DNA of 64,000 bases from Meloidogyne chitwoodi. Its lineage: Eukaryota > Nematoda > Chromadorea > Rhabditida > Meloidogynidae. This document shows, piece by piece, positions 23,298-34,718 of this stretch. The translations under genes and the position numbers were made by a program. The stretch spans positions 1,860,001-1,924,000 of the forward strand of contig JACZZP010000001.1 in assembly GCA_015183035.1 (NCBI GenBank), given 5' to 3'. Each line of letters opens with the position of its first letter. The stretch's first letter is position 1. Below the pieces are notes generated by a model, which was not told the origin of the DNA, ran no database searches, and saw nothing but the letters and a program-made list of their open reading frames with translations.

Positions 23298-23662
23298 TCA
23301 ATTAACCAATTTAAAATTAACTTTTCCATAATGACCACCAATATTTTCTTGTTTTGATTTAATTTCTTTAATCTTAAAATATATAATTAATTATATTTTA
23401 ATTAAAAAATACCTTTAATATTTCATTTTTTAAAATATTATTTTTATTTAAATTAAAAATATCTTCATTATTATTATTTGTTAATTGTTGCTAAATTAAT
23501 TAATTATTTTATAAATAAATAAATAAATAATACAATTGGATTCCATTTAAAGAGACGATTAAATTGTACAGGTTGATTAAAATTATATGTTCCAAAAAGA
23601 CAATTAACTGATGTTAACCAACAAAATGAAATTATAATTAATAAAATATTTAATAAAAACAT
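23298..23662 (-). CDS. small secreted protein, unknown
   Basis: Three exons giving about 90 residues. It starts MFLLNILLIIISFCWLTS, a clear signal peptide probably cleaved after VNC. The mature part is LFGTYNFNQPVQFNRLFKW, then an Asn-rich stretch and IGGHYGKVNFKLVN before the stop at 23298-23300. Introns are 40-50 bp with AT-only interiors. No family recognised. A secreted effector or neuropeptide-type precursor is possible, but no repeated or amidated peptide motif is seen. Confidence 0.6.
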
Positions 23663-24976
23663 TTTTAATAATTTAATTAATTTATTTTAAATATTAAAAT
23701 AAATATAATTTTTTACAAAAATAGCTAAAATTATTTATTTATTTGGTTATTGGAAGGAAATGGTTTTTGTTTTATAATTAAAATTTTTATTTTATTTAGT
23801 TCAAATATAATATATTTAATAAATATTAAATTAGGAAATAAATAAATAAATTATTTATTTATATTAAATTTTTTAAAAGCTAAAATTTCACATGTTTAAA
23901 AGTTATAAGCCTTTTAAATAAAATTTTAAATTTTTTAATTAATTTAAAGAAAGAAAAGAGGGAATTTAGACAAAAATATATTTATTAAAATTAATTAATT
24001 AATTATTTTTATATTAAAAATTATGAGAGAATTCATTTTTTTAAATATAAATGAAATATTTAATTGAAAAACAATTTAATAAATAAAATATAATTATAAT
24101 ATTAATTTTAATAATTTAGGTAATTAATTTATTTAAATAAATGTAACAGTTATTTTAATTTTTAAATAATATTTAAAAAATATTTAGAATAAATTTGTTA
24201 CTAATTTTTAGACATTTTAATATTATTAAAAAAATATTATTTATAAATAAATTATTCTAAATAAATAAAAATGTCATTTTCATTCATTTATTAATTTCAT
24301 CTATTCAAAATTTATTATTTAGAATTTGTAATAGACAAGTTGACCATTAATCAGTCAAATAAATATTAAAAAAAATAATAATTATTATTTTTAAAAATTT
24401 ATTTTTAGTTTTTAAATTATTTATTTTAGGAAATAATATTTTTAAAAATATTTTGTATATTTTTTTATATTTAATAATAATTACCTAGAAATAAAGAAGA
24501 ATTTAGATTATTAATTATTTTTGGAAATAAATTTTAAAAAATTAAATCCTCTCTTGTTTTAAATTTGTTACAATTTAATTCTTTTTTTTTTTTTAATTTA
24601 AAATATAATAAAATAAATTATTTATTTTTTATTTTTTCTATTAATTCCACAATTTAAATAATGAATAGACTATTTATTTATTTATTTAATTTTAAAATAA
24701 TTACCAGAAATGTTTGTTTGAGGTACTTTTAAAAAAATATTTTCTTTAATTTTATTATTTTCTTTTCAAGTATTTTGTTTATAATTTTAAAAAATCAGCT
24801 TAAAAGTTTATTTTTAAAGATAAAATAATTTAAAAAAGTCAACATAAATATATACTTAAAAAAATATTTTCTAAATATTCTTCATTTATATAAATAAATA
24901 TTAATTAATTTAATTTAATTAATTTAAATTTTAAAATATATTTATTTAAATATAAATTATTTTAGATAAATTAAAA
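23663..24976. other. AT-rich intergenic region
   Basis: About 1.3 kb, nearly only A and T, between divergent genes. Some unspliced fragments look ORF-like but carry no start, splice or family signal. No repeats with clear borders were found. Confidence 0.5.
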
Positions 24977-25418
24977 ATGAATAATAAAACATTTTATTTA
25001 ATTGCTTTAATTATTATTATTTATGTTTTTGTTAATATAAAAGGTGAAATAAAACAACCACCTATTGGTGGTAGTGGTATACGTCCAAAGTAATTTAATT
25101 TAATTTTTAATTTTTAATTTTTATTTTTTAAAAAAGTATTAAAGGTAAAAAAGATTCTTCTGTTCATCGTCCAAAACGTGAAATTGATTTCTTTTCTAAT
25201 TTATTTGGTAAAAATAAACCAAAAAACAATGAATATCCTCAAGATCTAACAAATCCAAATGAAAATAATTTTGGAAATGGAATTAATCCAGAAAATCCAA
25301 TTCAACCTAGATTGAGGTAAATATAATATTTATTTATTAATATAATTTTTAAAATTTTAGTAATAAATTTCCAAATGGAGAAGAAAATGAAAAAATACAA
25401 GAAGAACCTATAGATTAA
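24977..25418 (+). CDS. secreted protein with dibasic processing site
   Basis: Three-exon gene encoding about 110 residues. MNNKTFYLIALIIIIYVFVN is a signal peptide. GEIKQPPIGGSGIRP follows, then a spliced IKGKKDSSVHRPKR whose KR is a typical proprotein-convertase site before EIDFFSNLFGK. The rest is Asn/Pro/Glu-rich and ends QEEPID. The layout (signal, pro-region, dibasic cut, polar mature part) resembles neuropeptide-like or secreted effector precursors. No family recognised. Confidence 0.62.
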
Positions 25419-25702
25419 TTAAAATAAATAATTAATAATTAGTAAACAATTTTTTGACATTTTTTTGTCATTATTAAAAATATTTAAATTAATTTTAAAA
25501 GTTAATAATAAATTTTAAGGTATAATTTATTTATTATATAAATCCTTTAAATATTAAAATATATAATTTATATTTATATTTTATTTAAAAGACAGTCTCC
25601 TTTAAATATTAAAAAATAAATTTTAATTATTATATTTTATAATTTAATTTAATAAAAAAATAAAAATTTATTTTTAAAAAATTAAAAAATAATAATAAAT
25701 TG

Positions 25703-26462
25703 TTAATTTAAAAATGAATTTCTTTTTTCTTTTATTTCATTTTTATTTTCCAATTCATTTGCCCATGTTTTATGTATTCGATTAATTTGTCTTCTTCTTG
25801 CATTTCTTTCACAAACAACAAAACAAATAATCATTGGTATTATCAAAAGTACTCCTATTGGACCAATAAAATAAGCCTTTTAAAAATTATTTAAATTATA
25901 AATAAAAATAAATTACTCTAGAATTATAATGATAATAAACATCTTCTACACGTAATTTCTCACAATATGCACCAGAATATGGTAAAATACATTTACATTT
26001 TTGTGTATATTTATCTTCAATTCCACCATATTTACATAAAGGTTTATCACAATTTTCTCCCCAAAAATTTTCTTTACAATTATAACAACTAAATATATAT
26101 ATTAATTTAAATTTAATTAATTAAATAACTAACGATCCATTTTCTGTTCGTTCAAAGCCTAAACAATGCATTTCACGTTCACAAAATTTTCCAATATAAT
26201 TTTGGTCACAAATACAAATACCACTAATTACTTTTCCTTTATAACATCTTAAAATAAATATTTAATTTAAATTATTTAAAATTAATTACATAATTAATTT
26301 TGATGATTTTATATCTCTTTGTATATTATGTTTTAATTTTCTAGGTATTTCTCGTTGAATGGCATGAATTCTTTTTAAATGTAAAGCATCAATTGTAATT
26401 AAAATAATAATAAAATTTAATAATATTAATTTTTTAAAAATATTAGAAAAATAATTAAACAT
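25703..26462 (-). CDS. single-pass membrane protein with EGF-like repeats
   Basis: Starts with a signal peptide or anchor (KLILLNFIIILITID), then HLKRIHAIQREIPRKL. Cys-rich EGF-like units follow: GICICDQNYIGKFCE, CYNCKENFWGENCD and CKCILPYSGAYCEK. One membrane helix (GPIGVLLIIPMIICFVVC) is followed by a basic stop-transfer (ERNARRRQINR) and a short cytoplasmic tail. This is a type I membrane protein with an extracellular EGF-rich part. The exact orthologue is not recognised. It is convergent with the upstream secreted gene, 284 bp apart. Confidence 0.72.
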
Positions 26463-26688
26463 TTTTTATTTTCTTTTTTAAAAAAAGAATAAAAAAAAGT
26501 TTAAAATAAATAAATAAACTTAAATTTATTTTTAATTTTAAATGAATTAAAAAATAATTGATTATTTACGTACTAAGAATGTGTTCATTTTTTTCTCTTC
26601 TCTTTTAATTTTTAAATATTTTTATTAATTATTAGTTAAAATTAATGTAACACAAAAAATAATTTTTTTTAAATATTTTAATATTTTT

Positions 26689-28355
26689 TTAAATTATTTT
26701 TAGATTTCCTTTTAAATTATAAGTAATTGCTTTCCATTTTGGTAAAAAATAATCTTTCTTTTTTAAATGTAAACATTCGAAATGACAATCATAATAAAAT
26801 ATTTCAACATCTTTTTTCATTAAAAAACCAATCCACCAAGCATATGTTGATGTTGAGGCAGTTATTAATAAAGAATTACAGTAATTACTTGCAAAATACA
26901 TATCTACACCAGAATTTTTAATTTCTGGTTTATATATTTTATACTTAAAAAAATTAATTTAATTAAATTATTTAAAAAAATTAAATTTACCTGTTCATCA
27001 TTAATTTCCAATTCATTTATAAAATTTTTATCTTTTCCAAAAATAACAATTGAAATATTTTTTTGATTATTTTTCTTTTTTTTTAATTATTAAAAATTAT
27101 ATTTTTTTAAATTTAATTAAATACCTTTAATTTATTTAATAAATAATTAATTGATTTATTAGTAAATTGTTTTTTACTTGCTTGTCCTATTTGTATAAAA
27201 TCACCTCTTCTAATATGTACACAAAGTTTATATTCATTATTATTTGTTCTTAAATTATTTTTAAAATATTTATTTATTTTTTTACTTAAATAATTTTTTA
27301 GCAATTAAATCTCCCCTTTTTTGAATATTTTTATTAAATTTATAAAATTCTCTAATTTCTTCTGTATAATTAATAAAATATTTATAAGATTGAAAATAAT
27401 TTCCAAATAATCTTAATATTGTTTCTTTTTTATTTTTTAAACTATAAATAATTAAATTAATTAATTTATTTATTTATTACTTTTCAATTGACTCAAATTT
27501 ACAACAATTTCCTCCAAACATAATTGTTTTAATATATTTATCTTTTGGAGTCTTAATTTATTTTAATTAATTAATTATTTGTTTTTTAAATTTACCATAA
27601 AATTAAATATTTTATAATTATTATTAAATATTTCTTTAAATCTTTCTTTATAATTATATAAACATAAATAATTTTTTTCAAAATAAACAGTTCTATTTAA
27701 AGATTTTCCAAGTGCAAAAATTGATGCTATTCTCCACATCTTTATTTAAAATTAAATTAAATTTTAATTTTTTTGTATTTATTAGGATAAAAATGAATTG
27801 ATAATTAGCTCATAAAAATATGTATATTTTATTTAATTGATATTAAATTATTATTATAATAAATTTATTTTAATTGTTTAAAAAATAAAAGAATAGATTT
27901 ATAAATTATATTTAATTTAAATTAATTTAATAGATAAGTATATTTATTATTCTTTTAAATTTTCACAATTGATAAAATTTAATAATATTATTTTAATTGA
28001 ATAGGTATATTTAATTTATTATTAATTTTTAAAAAATAAAATAATAACCATATTTCCAAGTCCTCCACATCCATCTTGAGAAGTTCCAAGATAAAATGTT
28101 ATAAATTTTTGATTTCCATATTTTTTAATAATTTCATTTTTTATTACTAAAATTATTATAATTAAAATTAATTTTTATTAATAATTTTTTACAATTTTTA
28201 TTTTCTTCTTTATAAAAAAATAATTTAATTAAAATTAAAATAAATATTAAAATTAAAGTAATTATTAAATAAATTAATTTATTATTATTTTTATTATTAA
28301 TATTTATTTCATTATTTATTTTTAAATAAATTTTTTTATTTTTTAATTTTGGCAT
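26689..28355 (-). CDS. GT11 alpha-1,2-fucosyltransferase-like (copy 1)
   Basis: Type II Golgi enzyme, one of three GT11-family genes here. A Lys/Asn-rich head is followed by one anchor (LIYLIITLILIFILILI). The catalytic region includes SQDGCGGLGNM (acceptor-end motif), MWRIASIFALGKSLNR, FGGNCCKFE, the GT11 hallmark CVHIRRGDF (donor-binding HxRRxD) and VDMYFASNYCNSLLITAST...YAWWIGFL, which is the family's final conserved block. It ends at the stop 26689-26691. Copy 1 is the most diverged of the three and the only one that keeps the His of HIRRGDF. It would transfer fucose from GDP-fucose to glycans; substrate unknown. Confidence 0.85.
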
Positions 28356-28919
28356 TTAATTAAAATTAATTTTTTTATTTAAATGATTGAAAAAATAAAA
28401 TAAAAAAAGAAAAAAACTTGATATTTTATTTATTTTCATGATCAATTTTACCAATCTTTTCTGTCTTTTTGGATGTTTATTGAACTTTTAATGGTAATTA
28501 TATATATTTTTAATTGCCTTATTTAATCTCCGACAAAAAATAAAAAGAAGAAAAAATAAATATTATTATTAATTTAAATTTATTTTAAAAAATGCCTTAA
28601 ATATTTATTTAATTATAAATTATTACCTGTAAAAAATATTTAAATATTTTAATTATAATATTTTAAATTAATTAATTAAATAAAAGATAATATCAAATTT
28701 ATGAATATTTTAAATCCTTTAAATTTCAAGTTTATTTGAATAAAAATAATAAATAAATTTAAAAAAAGGTTTAGATAAATATCTAATTTATTATTTATTT
28801 AAAGAAAAGACTGGATTTTATATTTAAATTAAAAATTATTTTTTTGAATAAATATTATATAAATTTAAATATATTTATTTAATTATTTTTCAGCTTTAAT
28901 TTTATATTAATTATTTAAA
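28356..28919. other. AT-rich spacer between divergent GT11 genes
   Basis: Head-to-head spacer between GT11 copies 1 and 2. It is nearly all A/T. It should hold both promoters, but no motif is distinct. Confidence 0.5.
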
Positions 28920-30634
28920 ATGAATTTTACAAATTGGGAAATTGTTAGAATTATTAAACTTTTTTTTACAAGAAAAATAATTAGATTTATTAAATATATT
29001 TTAATTACTTTAATAATATTTTTATTTGCAAATTATTTTATTGGAAAAAGTAAAATAAATATTTTAAATTTAAAAATTAATTAAATTATTTATTTTTAAA
29101 TAATTTAATTTTAATTAAAAAAGTGTGTAATATTAAACAAATTAATATTTAAAATTATTTAAAATTAAATTAATAATTAATTAATTAATTATTTTAATAT
29201 TTGTTAAAGATGAAAATGAAGATGAAAATATTTTTAAAAATAAACAAACTTTGGATAAAACAGAAAATATTATTTTTAATAAAAAAATTAGATTACATTA
29301 TTTACTTAAAACATTTCCTTCTCCAAATAATATAAAAACAAAATATATTTTAATGCAAATACCAAAACATTGGAATGGAGATTGTGGTGGTTTAGCTAAT
29401 CAAGTAAATAAATAAATAAATAAATATTTAATTATTAAAAAGAGAAATGAAATGTTTTAGAATTAAATAATATTTATTTTAATTTTTATTTATTTAGATG
29501 TGGCGTTTTGCAGTACTTTATAGTTTAGCTAAATCAATTGGAAGATTTCCTGGTATTTCATATACAAATACATGGACATGTGATAAATTAAATAGTCCTA
29601 GAGAAATTGAAAATACTTTTCCTGTTTTTAATGCTGTTAGATATTTTTTTGTATAAAATATTTAAAAAATAATTTAAAATATTTTTATATTAAGAATGTT
29701 GAAGATATTAATGATTTAATTTATGATAGAACATTTGAAGATCATTGTTGTAAATATTATAATCCAATGTTTGTTTTTTTTATTAATTTTTAATTTTAAG
29801 ATAAATTTTTTAGAAAATTAAAAAAATATAAAGAACGTTTTTTAATAATAGCACCACCACCACAATCACCAAAATATTTTAATAATATAGAAAATGAAAT
29901 AAAAGAATTATTTAAATGCTCAAAAAATATTCAAAAAATGGTTGATTATCGTATTAATAAATTATTTAAGTAAATTATATTTTATTAATTATTTTAATAA
30001 TTTTTAGAGATGATAAATCTGATAAATTTTGTGTATATACTCGACGTGGTGATTTTACTAAACCTCAATGGAAACAATGGCACAAAGCTTCTGATAAATA
30101 TTTTACTGAAAAAGGAATTGAATTTATTATAGAAAATGAATTAAAGGTAAATAATATAACTTTTTATTAATTAATTAATTTATTTTTAAAATTAATATAA
30201 ATTAATTTATTTATTTTAGTTTAAAAATTATGAAATTTCTGTTGTTCTGTTGGGAGAAGACAAGACATTTTTGAAAGAATTAATTATAACAGATAAAGTA
30301 TTATTATTTATTTTTATTTTATAAATTAATTAATTTAAAGGCAAATAAAATATATATTCCTGAATCAATGAAACGTGGTGATGATATGTGTTTTTCTATT
30401 ACTTTATGTAATATTTTATTAATAACAGCATCATCATCAACATATGGATGGTGGATTGGTTATTTATTAAAACAAAAAAATTCAAAAATTTATTTTGATG
30501 CTGATTTTAGTCATTCTTTATATAAAATGGAAAATTATCCTTTAAATTTTATTCCTTTAATTTATGATATAAAATTAAATAAAATTAAGAAAATTGAAAG
30601 AAGATATTTAAAACAATGGAATAGAGGATTATAA
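28920..30634 (+). CDS. GT11 alpha-1,2-fucosyltransferase-like (copy 2)
   Basis: Start ATG 28920. A short head is followed by a membrane anchor (YILITLIIFLFANYFIG), then in spliced order PKHWNGDCGGLANQ, MWRFAVLYSLAKSIGRFPG, FEDHCCKYYNP, APPPQSPKYFNN, CVYTRRGDF (Tyr-Thr in place of His-Ile before the Arg pair), VVLLGEDKTFL and the C-terminal block RGDDMCFSITLCNILLITAS...YGWWIGYL. The GT11 motifs are all present. A 330-bp tract (29293-29622), including an intron, is identical to copy 3 in inverted orientation, while other exons differ. Likely Golgi fucosyltransferase; activity is inferred. Confidence 0.85.
29293..29622 (+). repeat. 330-bp tract identical to 35913-36242 (inverted)
   Basis: By direct reading, the bases from TTACATTATTTAC to AATACTTTTCC match the reverse complement of 35913-36242 without a difference. 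The tract includes a TAAA microsatellite in the intron and the whole intron. Both sides lose identity abruptly. This fits gene conversion between GT11 copies 2 and 3. Confidence 0.9.
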
Positions 30635-30788
30635 TAAAATTATAATTTAAATATTTATGTTATTTTGTATAAAAGAGCTTATAATTTATTTATTTATGTT
30701 TAAAATGAAATTAATTTAATTTTTTGATTTTCTAATGTTATTTTTTAAAATTAAAATAATAAATATTTTTATGTCTTCCCATCCTTTT

Positions 30789-30802
30789 GTTGTCATAGCA
30801 AC
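30789..30802 (+). promoter_or_regulatory. X-box (DAF-19/RFX site) of jbts-14
   Basis: GTTGTCATAGCAAC fits RYYNYYWTRRNRAC at every position and ends 46 bp before the ATG of the TMEM237 gene. It stands out as the only GC-containing island in an A/T stretch. Together with the mks-5 X-box it gives two RFX-type ciliary promoters in one window. Confidence 0.88.
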
Positions 30803-30848
30803 AAATAAATAAATAAATAAATAAATATAATAATATTTTTATTTAAAT

Positions 30849-32520
30849 ATGTTAAAAAATAAAATATCTTCTAAATTTAATAATTCTTCTGAAAATAAAA
30901 ATGAACAAAACTTAGATATTTCTAAAGAAGTATTAAATAATAATAATAATCAATTAAAAATTCAACCTTTAAAAGAAATATTTACAGAAAAATTTAATTT
31001 ATTATTTACAAATGGAAAAATTAAAATTGGGAAAAAAGAAGATAAAAAAGAAATTTTAAAAAATAATAATGAAAATGAAGAAATAAAATTATTTATTAAT
31101 TTATTTATAAAATTAATTAATTTTAATTTAAGATAATTGAAATTGTAAACAAAACAAATGAAAGTGGAGAATTAGTTGTTAAATCTATTTCTACTACAAA
31201 CAATAAAATAAATAAAGATAATAATTCTATGAAAGTAATAGAACATGAACAAAGGTTAAATTATTTTTTAATTAATTAATAAAAAAAGAAATGTTATTAT
31301 TCAAAGGGTTTTTATTAAATAAATATTTAATTAAAAATAATATTATAGAAAACGTCTCAGACGACGTGGATCAGTTGTTCAACCATTAAATAATGAATTA
31401 ATTGAAACACCTAAAAATAGTTATTTTAAATTTTAAATTTATTTTAAATTTATTTTAAATTTATTTTAAAAAATATCAATATAATTTTATTTATTTTTTA
31501 AATAGTTGAAATAAATGCTTTAACAAATTCCTTTTTGGTTCGTCCTCGTTCATTAAGTATTAGAAATATACAAAAAGAAATAGAACAAAGTTATCAAAAT
31601 GAATGGATTTATATTCAATTACCTAATCGTTTTGTTTATTTTTTTTAATTATTTAAAATTAAATTAAAAAGGTACATTTAAAAAAACAACACAAATTGAA
31701 GTTCAAAATCAAATAATTTTAAATAAAAATGAAGAAAATTTAATTAATTCTTCAAAAAATTATCCAAAAGAATTAAATTCAATTATTTTTGCAAATAAAT
31801 TAAATAATTTATTTCATTTAATTTCAGTAATTTCCCAAGGTTTTATTTAATTGATTAATTAATTTATTTATTTAAAAAAGGTTTTCTCTCAGGAATAGCA
31901 TTTAGTCATTCTATTTTTATTTTATTTTTTTTACAAGAATTAAATAATAATGAAAATATTTTAAAATTTTATGGACAATTAAATGTTCCAATACAAATAT
32001 TTTTTTATATTTTTATTTCTGTTGCTGTTGTTAATTCTTTAGATTGGTTAATTATTAAATAATTAAATTATTTAATTAAATTATTTAATTTTAATATTAT
32101 AAATATATTTTTATTAAATATTAAAATAATAATTTTTTAAAGTTTTTCTCTTATTTCTCAAAATTTTAATATTTGGTATTTTATTAAAAATTCATTATTA
32201 TCTTGTCAATCAATTTCTTCTATTTGTTGGTTTATATCATATTTTGCTTCAATATCATCTGCACAATTAGATGAACATTTTGCTCAAAATAATTTTAATT
32301 TATTAGAATTGTAATTTAAATAAATATTTTAAATATTTTTATTCTTTTTAGAAATTCTTCTCTTTTAATTATAATAATTTGGAGATATTCTAGTATAATT
32401 AGAGCTATTTTTGCAATACTTGGTTGGCTTATACCAATTTGTTTTAATAAACAAATTAATAATATTAGTAAAGAATTAAATAAAATAATTGAAGAAGAAA
32501 AAATAAAAATAATTATTTAA
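30849..32520 (+). CDS. jbts-14: TMEM237 / JBTS-14 transition-zone membrane protein
   Basis: Orthologue of TMEM237 (Joubert syndrome 14), a four-helix protein of the ciliary transition zone. The N-terminal half is polar, Asn/Lys-rich and poorly conserved, as in the family, with basic RRRGSVVQP. The second half has four membrane helices: GIAFSHSIFILFFL, IQIFFYIFISVAVVN, ISSICWFISYFASISSAQ and a last one containing IIRAIFAILGWLIPICF. The order and the loop between helices 3 and 4 (DEHFAQNNFN) match the family. The X-box 46 bp upstream supports the call independently. The first exon-intron border near 31135 is uncertain because no clean donor was found there. Confidence 0.82.
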
Positions 32521-33218
32521 ATATTAATTTATTAATTATTATCAAATATAATTATCTATATACCTATTTAAATAATTATTTAAATATGTATATTATTTTT
32601 GAATTGAGCTTACAATTAGCCATGTGAGAAAATATATGAAAAAATATTAATAATAAATTAAGTGATAAAAAATTAATAATTATTAAAATTATAAAGGTTC
32701 GAGTCCCCTTATTAGTGGTAATGATTTAAAATAAAAATTGTAAAAATATATATTTTTGTTTTCTATTAATATTGTAACAAACAAAAATATTTTTTTCCTT
32801 GTTTTCGTCTAATTTTATCTCCATTTCTTCTCGATTTTCACTTGTGAAACGTATTTTTTGCTTGAATTATTATAACGCCTCACCAACTTTTTATTTTTCC
32901 ACAAAAAAATCGCGAAACCGATTTTAAATTAAAAATTATACATTTTTCCTACTTTTGACAGGATAAAAAAATTTCAGCAGATATCTTACGAGATAATCAA
33001 CTTCAGCTTTTTAGAAAAATAGCGGGGTATACATAGAGACAGCGAAAGAAATATACAAAAAATGCTGTAACATCCTTTTTTCTTTTGTCGCCACTGAAAC
33101 GGCTAAAAGTGACTGGCTAAATTGCTGTGTTAAAGGAGTGTATAAATATAAAAGCAATAATAAAATTATTAAATTTTAATATTTGTTCAACTTTTTCTTC
33201 TAATTCACACACTCTACT
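32521..33218. other. intergenic region upstream of CK1
   Basis: The first half is A/T only. From about 32800 composition rises towards the CK1 gene and its promoter. A GGTTCGAGTCC at 32696-32706 looks like a tRNA T-arm, but no cloverleaf forms around it. No ORF. Confidence 0.5.
33141..33148 (+). promoter_or_regulatory. TATA box TATAAATA
   Basis: TATAAATA followed by TAAAAGC, 71 bp before the CK1 ATG. A canonical TATA box at this distance is unusual among the genes of this window and fits a tissue-restricted promoter. Activity is inferred. Confidence 0.5.
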
Positions 33219-34381
33219 ATGCTTGGGATGACTTCTATGGCGTCGCAGTTTTCAGTTGCCGGCAGGAATCCTGGAGAACAAATTGACTGGTAATCTTTTG
33301 TAATCTTTTAATATATTCAGTTTATCTCTTTATTTTCAGTCTGAGCGGGCGATCGTACACAATAGTGGAGAGCATTTCATATGGCGGTTATGGAGCTGTG
33401 TACAAAGTTAGGACAGGTCGAAATGAAGGACTACAGTATGCTATGAAAGAGGAGAAACGTAATCCTAAGCGGAATCATTTCAAGCTTGTAATGGAGATTA
33501 AGGTAAGATTAAAATATTTTAATTTTAAATTATAATATCTATACATATTTAGGTACTCGAAGCAGTCAATCGTTTAACGTCCGATAAACAAAAGCACTTC
33601 CCAATTTTGGTCGACAAGAGTGTTGAAACGCGAGCTTTTATGTTCATCGTGATGACTCTACTTGGGGAATCTCTGGCTGATATCAAATATCGTCAATCGA
33701 ACAAGATCTTCAGGTAGAAAAATTGAAAAATTTTGATTAATCAATTTTGTTATTTTCAGTATCAATACGGGATTGTACTGCGCTATTGAATGCTTGGAAG
33801 CAATGAGTGTTATCCACGACATGGGATTTGTTCATCGAGATGTTAAACCAGCCAACTTTGTACTCGGAATTCCTCGAAGTGCTTCTCAAAATATCGTCTA
33901 TATGGTGGACTTTGGAATTGCCAGAAAATTAACAGACCCTGATGGAATAGTTAATGCTCCTCGGACTAAGGCTAGTTTATAATATTCTAATCAATTAAAC
34001 AATTCTTTTGATTTTTAGGTTAGATTCAAGGGAACCATTCGATTCGCTCCGTTGGCTATGCACAGAGGTGAAGAGTCTGGCCGGAAGGATGACTGTGAGA
34101 GTTGGATTTATATGCTCGCTGACATGATAAATAGAAGGAAGATCCCTTGGTATATGGAGGAAAATGTAGATGCTGTTAAAGATATGAAGGCAAATGTATT
34201 TGCAGATCCGTCAACTCTCTTCCCAGGCAATGAATTCAGCGAGTTCCGAAATATTGTCGTCTATTTATCAAAGCGACACTTTGTAGACAAACTTGATTAT
34301 GAATGGATGCGAGAAATGGTTCGACGTGTGGCAAAGAGGAAACGGTGTAATCTACATCCGCCATTTGACTGGGCACGTTGA
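33219..34381 (+). CDS. CK1-family (TTBK-like) protein kinase
   Basis: Full kinase of the nematode-expanded CK1 superfamily, about 340 residues in five exons. Motifs: SISYGGYGAVYKV (ATP loop), YAMKEEK (lysine), PILVDKS, MTLLGESLADI (hinge), HRDVKPANFVLG (catalytic loop), DFGIARK (DFG) and the CK1-type FKGTIRFAPLAMHRGEE in place of APE, then DDCESWIYMLADM. All catalytic residues are kept. The gene is markedly richer in G/C than the GT11 genes on both sides, and it sits inside the span between inverted GT11 copies 2 and 3. C. elegans relatives of this class are mostly sperm-expressed; that role here is inference. Confidence 0.9.
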
Positions 34382-34718
34382 AAGAAGAATTCAATGCAAA
34401 GGTTGTAAATGATATATTTGTCCTTTATTCACATGTAATATTGTATAGCTAATAAATCAAATATTTGTTCACATTTGTTAAAAATATGTATGTATGTATA
34501 TTAAATAAATTGTTGATTTGTTTTTATTTAGATTAAAAATTAAATTTTACTTTCTTTTTAAAGGAATATCATGAATAAGGTTGTAAAAAAGTATTTTGAG
34601 ATTTTGTCGTATAATTTGTTTATTCCAAGCAGACGTGTGCGAAACGTTTCGTTGTTTTATATTTTTAATAAAATTTTAAAAAGCTCTTTAAAAAAAATAA
34701 TAATTTTATTTTATAAAA
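34382..34718. other. convergent intergenic spacer
   Basis: The space between the 3' ends of CK1 and GT11 copy 3. AATAAA-type poly(A) signals follow the CK1 stop (near 34450). No gene seen; the short plus-strand ORF starting 34571 has no support. Confidence 0.5.

Noticed and set aside
30928..31140. Internal start or separate small gene at the 5' end of TMEM237
   Set aside because: The stretch is in phase with the ATG at 30849 right behind the X-box; only the exon border is unclear, so a second gene is not needed.
32690..32720. tRNA-like GGTTCGAGTCC
   Set aside because: The T-loop sequence is present, but the T-stem pairs at only three of five positions and no anticodon, D-arm or acceptor stem can be built on either side.
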